Assembly (NCBI RefSeq): GCF_040958095.1 | Contig: NC_091165.1 | Span: forward strand, 25,111,166 to 25,175,165 | Length of the DNA stretch: 64,000 bases | Source of the DNA: Procambarus clarkii | Lineage: Eukaryota; Arthropoda; Malacostraca; Decapoda; Cambaridae | Direction: 5' to 3' | Shown: positions 60,163 to 64,000 of the stretch, piece by piece | Layout of the letters: every line of letters begins with the position of its first letter | Position numbering within the stretch: the first letter of the stretch is position 1 | Notes under the pieces: model-generated | Told to the model about the DNA's origin: nothing | Seen by the model: the letters and a program-made list of their open reading frames with translations, nothing else | Databases searched by the model: none | Position numbers and translations under genes: made by a program

Positions 60163-60167
<5 letters not shown>
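59199..60167 (+). mobile_element. Penelope-like element, 5'-truncated, plus copy of pair 1
   Basis: Starts about 390 bp further into the coding region than its partner (RLFYRNFFSTAHK-like) and includes the whole GIY-YIG domain (59349-59744) and tail. Near-identical to the minus copy over about 930 bp. Extends past the partner's 3' end with ATATGTCTACAGGAAAGACT before (TA)n. Confidence 0.9.
59949..60001 (+). ncRNA. hammerhead-ribozyme-like motif (pair 1, plus copy)
   Basis: Stem I AGTCT (59949-59953) pairs with AGACT (59997-60001). Stem II GTAA/TTAC closes a TAAGTT loop and is followed by GAAA. Stem III CGCG/CGCG encloses CCCGTGT and is followed by UC, the normal cleavage-site position. The first catalytic core box departs from the CUGANGA consensus, so activity is doubtful. 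Penelope-like elements are known to carry hammerhead motifs, which supports the call. Confidence 0.55.

Positions 60168-60243
<76 letters not shown>
60168..60243. repeat. (TA)n at Penelope-like element end
   Basis: AT array outside the right end of pair 1. Confidence 0.97.
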
Positions 60244-60245
<2 letters not shown>

Positions 60246-61138
60246 TTACATTTGTGTAACTTTTCGTGGCCTTGTTAGTCTTATAGCATGATGTAGGTTT
60301 CAATAAGATTGCTTCTATAACATTATGATCATATAGTGTATCTTACTCTACTAGTAATTTACCTTTGACCTTTATTTGTATAGTTTATTATGTAATTTGA
60401 AAATCAATAGGAGTTTTTAAGTGTATATCCGATACTGTAATTTAGGTGTTTTAGGTGTGTGTGTGTGATTGCTTTTGTAAACTTGTGTGAGTCTGCTATT
60501 AGAAAAGTGCTTACAACGTTGGCACTTATGTTTTAACTACAGTACGTTTGTCACTTGTTTAGCTAAGTGGAACTATGGGGTCCAGTTCCTGAACCCATTA
60601 TGTGCCTCTGTAACCCTTTCCACTACCTCCCATGGTATAGTTATAGGGTACATAATAAATTAATAAAATTAAACAAAAAAGTCTTTGTAATATTGTGTAA
60701 ATTAAACCGTTTGTGAATCATATATATTTGTGTTCATTTGTGTATGAAAGGTTGTTACATGTGTTATTTAAAGTTAAAAACACTTGTGAATTAAATGCTA
60801 GTACTCGAATTTTTAAGAAAATTCAGAGGAGAAAGGCTTTTCCAAAGCTTTTTTTTTTCCCCCCTTTTATCCTTCGTTCATAAATTTCAGAGATGAAGTG
60901 GTATGGAGCCACAGTCAAACGACGCGTTCACTTGTGCACATTGGAGAGGTGAAAAGATTCTCTCGCAAACTTCATATCCTTCAGTGATATTGACTTCTCA
61001 GCCTCGAAAAAAAAACGGACTTCAATATCTAGGAATTCTTGTGATAAAAACTCAATTAAGTTTTTTTTTTTTTAGAATTTCTAAATTTCTACCATCTCTT
61101 ATAATTTTTAACGGTTAATGTTTTGAGAGAAATTTTTA
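60244..61138. other. no gene seen; AT-rich
   Basis: AT-rich DNA with T runs near 60850 and 61060. No recognisable gene or repeat. Confidence 0.5.
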
Positions 61139-61255
61139 TTACTCATAATGGATGGTTTATTATCCATAATGGTTTATTATCCATAATGGTTTATTATCCA
61201 TAATGGTTTATTATCCATAATGGTTTATTATCCATAATGGTTTATTACTCATAAA
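61139..61255 (+). repeat. 17-bp minisatellite, about 6 copies
   Basis: Unit GGTTTATTATCCATAAT. Confidence 0.95.
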
Positions 61256-61828
61256 CTATTAACATCGAAGGTACACCGATGTATACTACTGTTATAGTCT
61301 ACATAACTTAAGAATACACTAATTAAGGAAACTACAAAAGGCCTATAGGTCAATACAGAACAGTCAGGGCGTCAGCTTGTGGATACATAACTCAGGTCAA
61401 TAAACTAGTTAAGCTTTGTGTCTTAACACTCAAGATGACTCCTGGCTACACTGCTCATATTTACAATGATCCATTCCAAGAATAATTGTAATCCTCTCTT
61501 AAATCAGCAAGAACGAGAATGCAAGATAAGAAGATAACCTTCCTCCCTGCTATCTACAATATGTTTCACAGCTGCTTACAGTCATAATGGTGTTATCTGC
61601 CCTTCAAGAGACCAGCAAAACCACAGTTGTTCAGTCTGATGGTGTTACAGATTGAGACGCCAGATGATGTTTTGTTTTTTCGAAGACTTTGTTCATAAAC
61701 ACTATTTTGATCTTGAGCTGAAGTAGAACTAATTTCATGCTCTCTAGCTTTCCAAATGCCTCAGACTATATTTAAATTTCCCTTTTAGGTTGGGCGCGTT
61801 AATGGCAAACTGGGGTGTTATATACAAG

Positions 61829-61832
<4 letters not shown>
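61256..61832. other. no gene seen
   Basis: Unassigned AT-rich sequence. Confidence 0.5.

Positions 61833-61914
<82 letters not shown>
61833..61914. repeat. (TA)n microsatellite
   Basis: AT array. The following 61915-62090 (GGGGTACCACCACTGG, CCCACATCCTCGAAGAAG) is unassigned and may be a repeat end. Confidence 0.97.
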
Positions 61915-61917
<3 letters not shown>

Positions 61918-62084
61918 ATATTTAGGGGTACCACCACTGGTTTAATTAAAGGGACCCACATCCTCGAAGAAGAAAATAAACAGTGTTCAGAGAAGACCTT
62001 GTGGAGTCTCACTGAATACTTTAATCTTTGCCTTTCCTACCACCCCTATTATTATTATTTTTTTTATTTGATTTTATTGCAATG

Positions 62085-62091
<7 letters not shown>

Positions 62092-62174
<83 letters not shown>
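62092..62174. repeat. (TA)n at Penelope-like element end
   Basis: AT array outside the left 3' end of pair 2. Confidence 0.97.
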
Positions 62175-62179
<5 letters not shown>

Positions 62180-62960
62180 AAATATGACCGAAAAAGTAAG
62201 ATTAATAATTCTAACACGAATTTTCTCAATCTTTCGTACATTACGCTTCACTGTTGGAGGTAAATCAAAAATCACTTCTCCAAAATTCATTTTTATTTCT
62301 AGTCTGACGCGACACGGGCGCGTTTCGTAAAACTTATTACATTTTCAAAGACTTCACAAATACACAACTGATTAGAACGTATCTCTGATTTTATATCTAC
62401 ATTTGAGTGAGGTGGGAAGGGTGATGTGGCATTAACACAAGACAGAACAGGAGGGGATATTAATAGGGTATTAAAAGTATCAACACAAGACAGAACAGAA
62501 ACAATGGGTATTGAATAGAAGTGTTTGTAGAAAGCCTATTGGTCCATATTTCTTGATGCTTCTATATTGGAGCGGAGTCTTGAGGTGGGTAGAATATAGT
62601 TGTGCAATAATTGGCTGTTGATTGCTGGTGTTGACTTCTTGATGTGTAGTGCCTCGCAAACGTCAAGCCGCCTGCTATCGCTGTATCTATCGATGATTTC
62701 TGTGTTGTTTACTAGGATTTCTCTGGCGATGGTTTGGTTATGGGAAGAGATTATATGTTCCTTAATGGAGCCCTGTTGCTTATGCATCGTTAAACGCCTA
62801 GAAAGAGATGTTGTTGTCTTGCCTATATACTGGGTTTTTTGGAGCTTACAGTCCCCAAGTGGGCATTTGAAGGCATAGACGACATTAGTCTCTTTTAAAG
62901 CGTTCTGTTTTGTGTCTGGAGAGTTTCTCATGAGTAGGCTGGCCGTTTTTCTGGTTTTAT
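62175..62960 (-). mobile_element. Penelope-like element, 5'-truncated, minus copy of pair 2
   Basis: GIY-YIG domain frame 62931..62536 (131 codons, open) plus tail. Same family as pair 1, more strongly truncated. Hammerhead-like motif at 62301-62353. Confidence 0.9.
62301..62353 (-). ncRNA. hammerhead-ribozyme-like motif (pair 2, minus copy)
   Basis: Same 53-nt structure as at 59949-60001, in reverse orientation. Confidence 0.5.
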
Positions 62961-63880
<920 letters not shown>

Positions 63881-64000
63881 TATTTACTTATCTAGTTATT
63901 TATATCAATGACTTGTCTTACAGTGTTGGGTGGTTTACAAGTACCCCAAACATTTGAGAACCCCACTTCCCATGTAACTCGATCGGTGACATTAGTTCCA

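Overview
The window looks like decapod crustacean nuclear DNA, most likely a freshwater crayfish or a close relative. It is dense in microsatellites and minisatellites, and it carries tRNA-Thr-headed SINEs, several non-LTR retrotransposon families, Penelope-like elements and arthropod TTAGG-type repeats inside a MITE. Species assignment is inference from repeat style and one conserved gene; no bacterial or plasmid feature is present.

Host genes: both supported genes lie on the minus strand. (1) The first coding exon of the unconventional myosin-18 (MYO18A / Drosophila Mhcl type) gene is at 25879..24748. It encodes a Lys/Glu-rich N-terminus and a PDZ domain and ends at a consensus splice donor. 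A GC-rich, YY1-like promoter and a non-coding first exon with a perfect donor lie near 36.35-36.5 kb, implying an intron of about 10.5 kb filled with old repeats. No motor-domain exon is visible in the 24.7 kb downstream, so the next intron is very long. (2) Upstream of it, three minus-strand exons (42022..41920, 40711..40280, 38965..38514) join in matching phase-1 splice frames into a predicted 328-residue type I membrane protein: signal peptide, cysteine-containing N-glycosylated ectodomain, one transmembrane segment and a basic/proline-rich tail. I do not recognise its family. Any wider gene model is uncertain.

Layout: 0-24.7 kb is repeat-rich intronic or intergenic DNA (28-bp and 52-bp minisatellites, SINEs, 5'-truncated LINE tails, a MITE with internal telomere-like repeats, many microsatellites). 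24.7-36.5 kb is the myosin-18 5' region, with ancient LINE relics and a nearly perfect 29-bp minisatellite. 36.5-42 kb holds a 40-bp minisatellite and the three-exon gene. 42-55 kb is again repeats (foldback element, SINE with a LINE-like tail, 37-bp, 18-bp and 15-bp minisatellites, inverted SINE pair). 55.8-57.5 kb is a 5'-truncated LINE with a 450-codon open reverse transcriptase frame. 57.8-60.2 and 62.1-63.9 kb are two head-to-head inverted pairs of Penelope-like elements with GIY-YIG endonuclease domains, each bounded by (TA)n.

Most notable: the new membrane-protein gene with fully phase-matched splice sites; a hammerhead-like core (stem I, stem II, GAAA, stem III, UC) in the Penelope-like tails, with a related hairpin-GAAACG signature in two other dispersed families; repeated head-to-head inverted dimers; a LINE family bounded by (CA)n at its ends; and a 113-bp insertion with a clean 12-bp target-site duplication.
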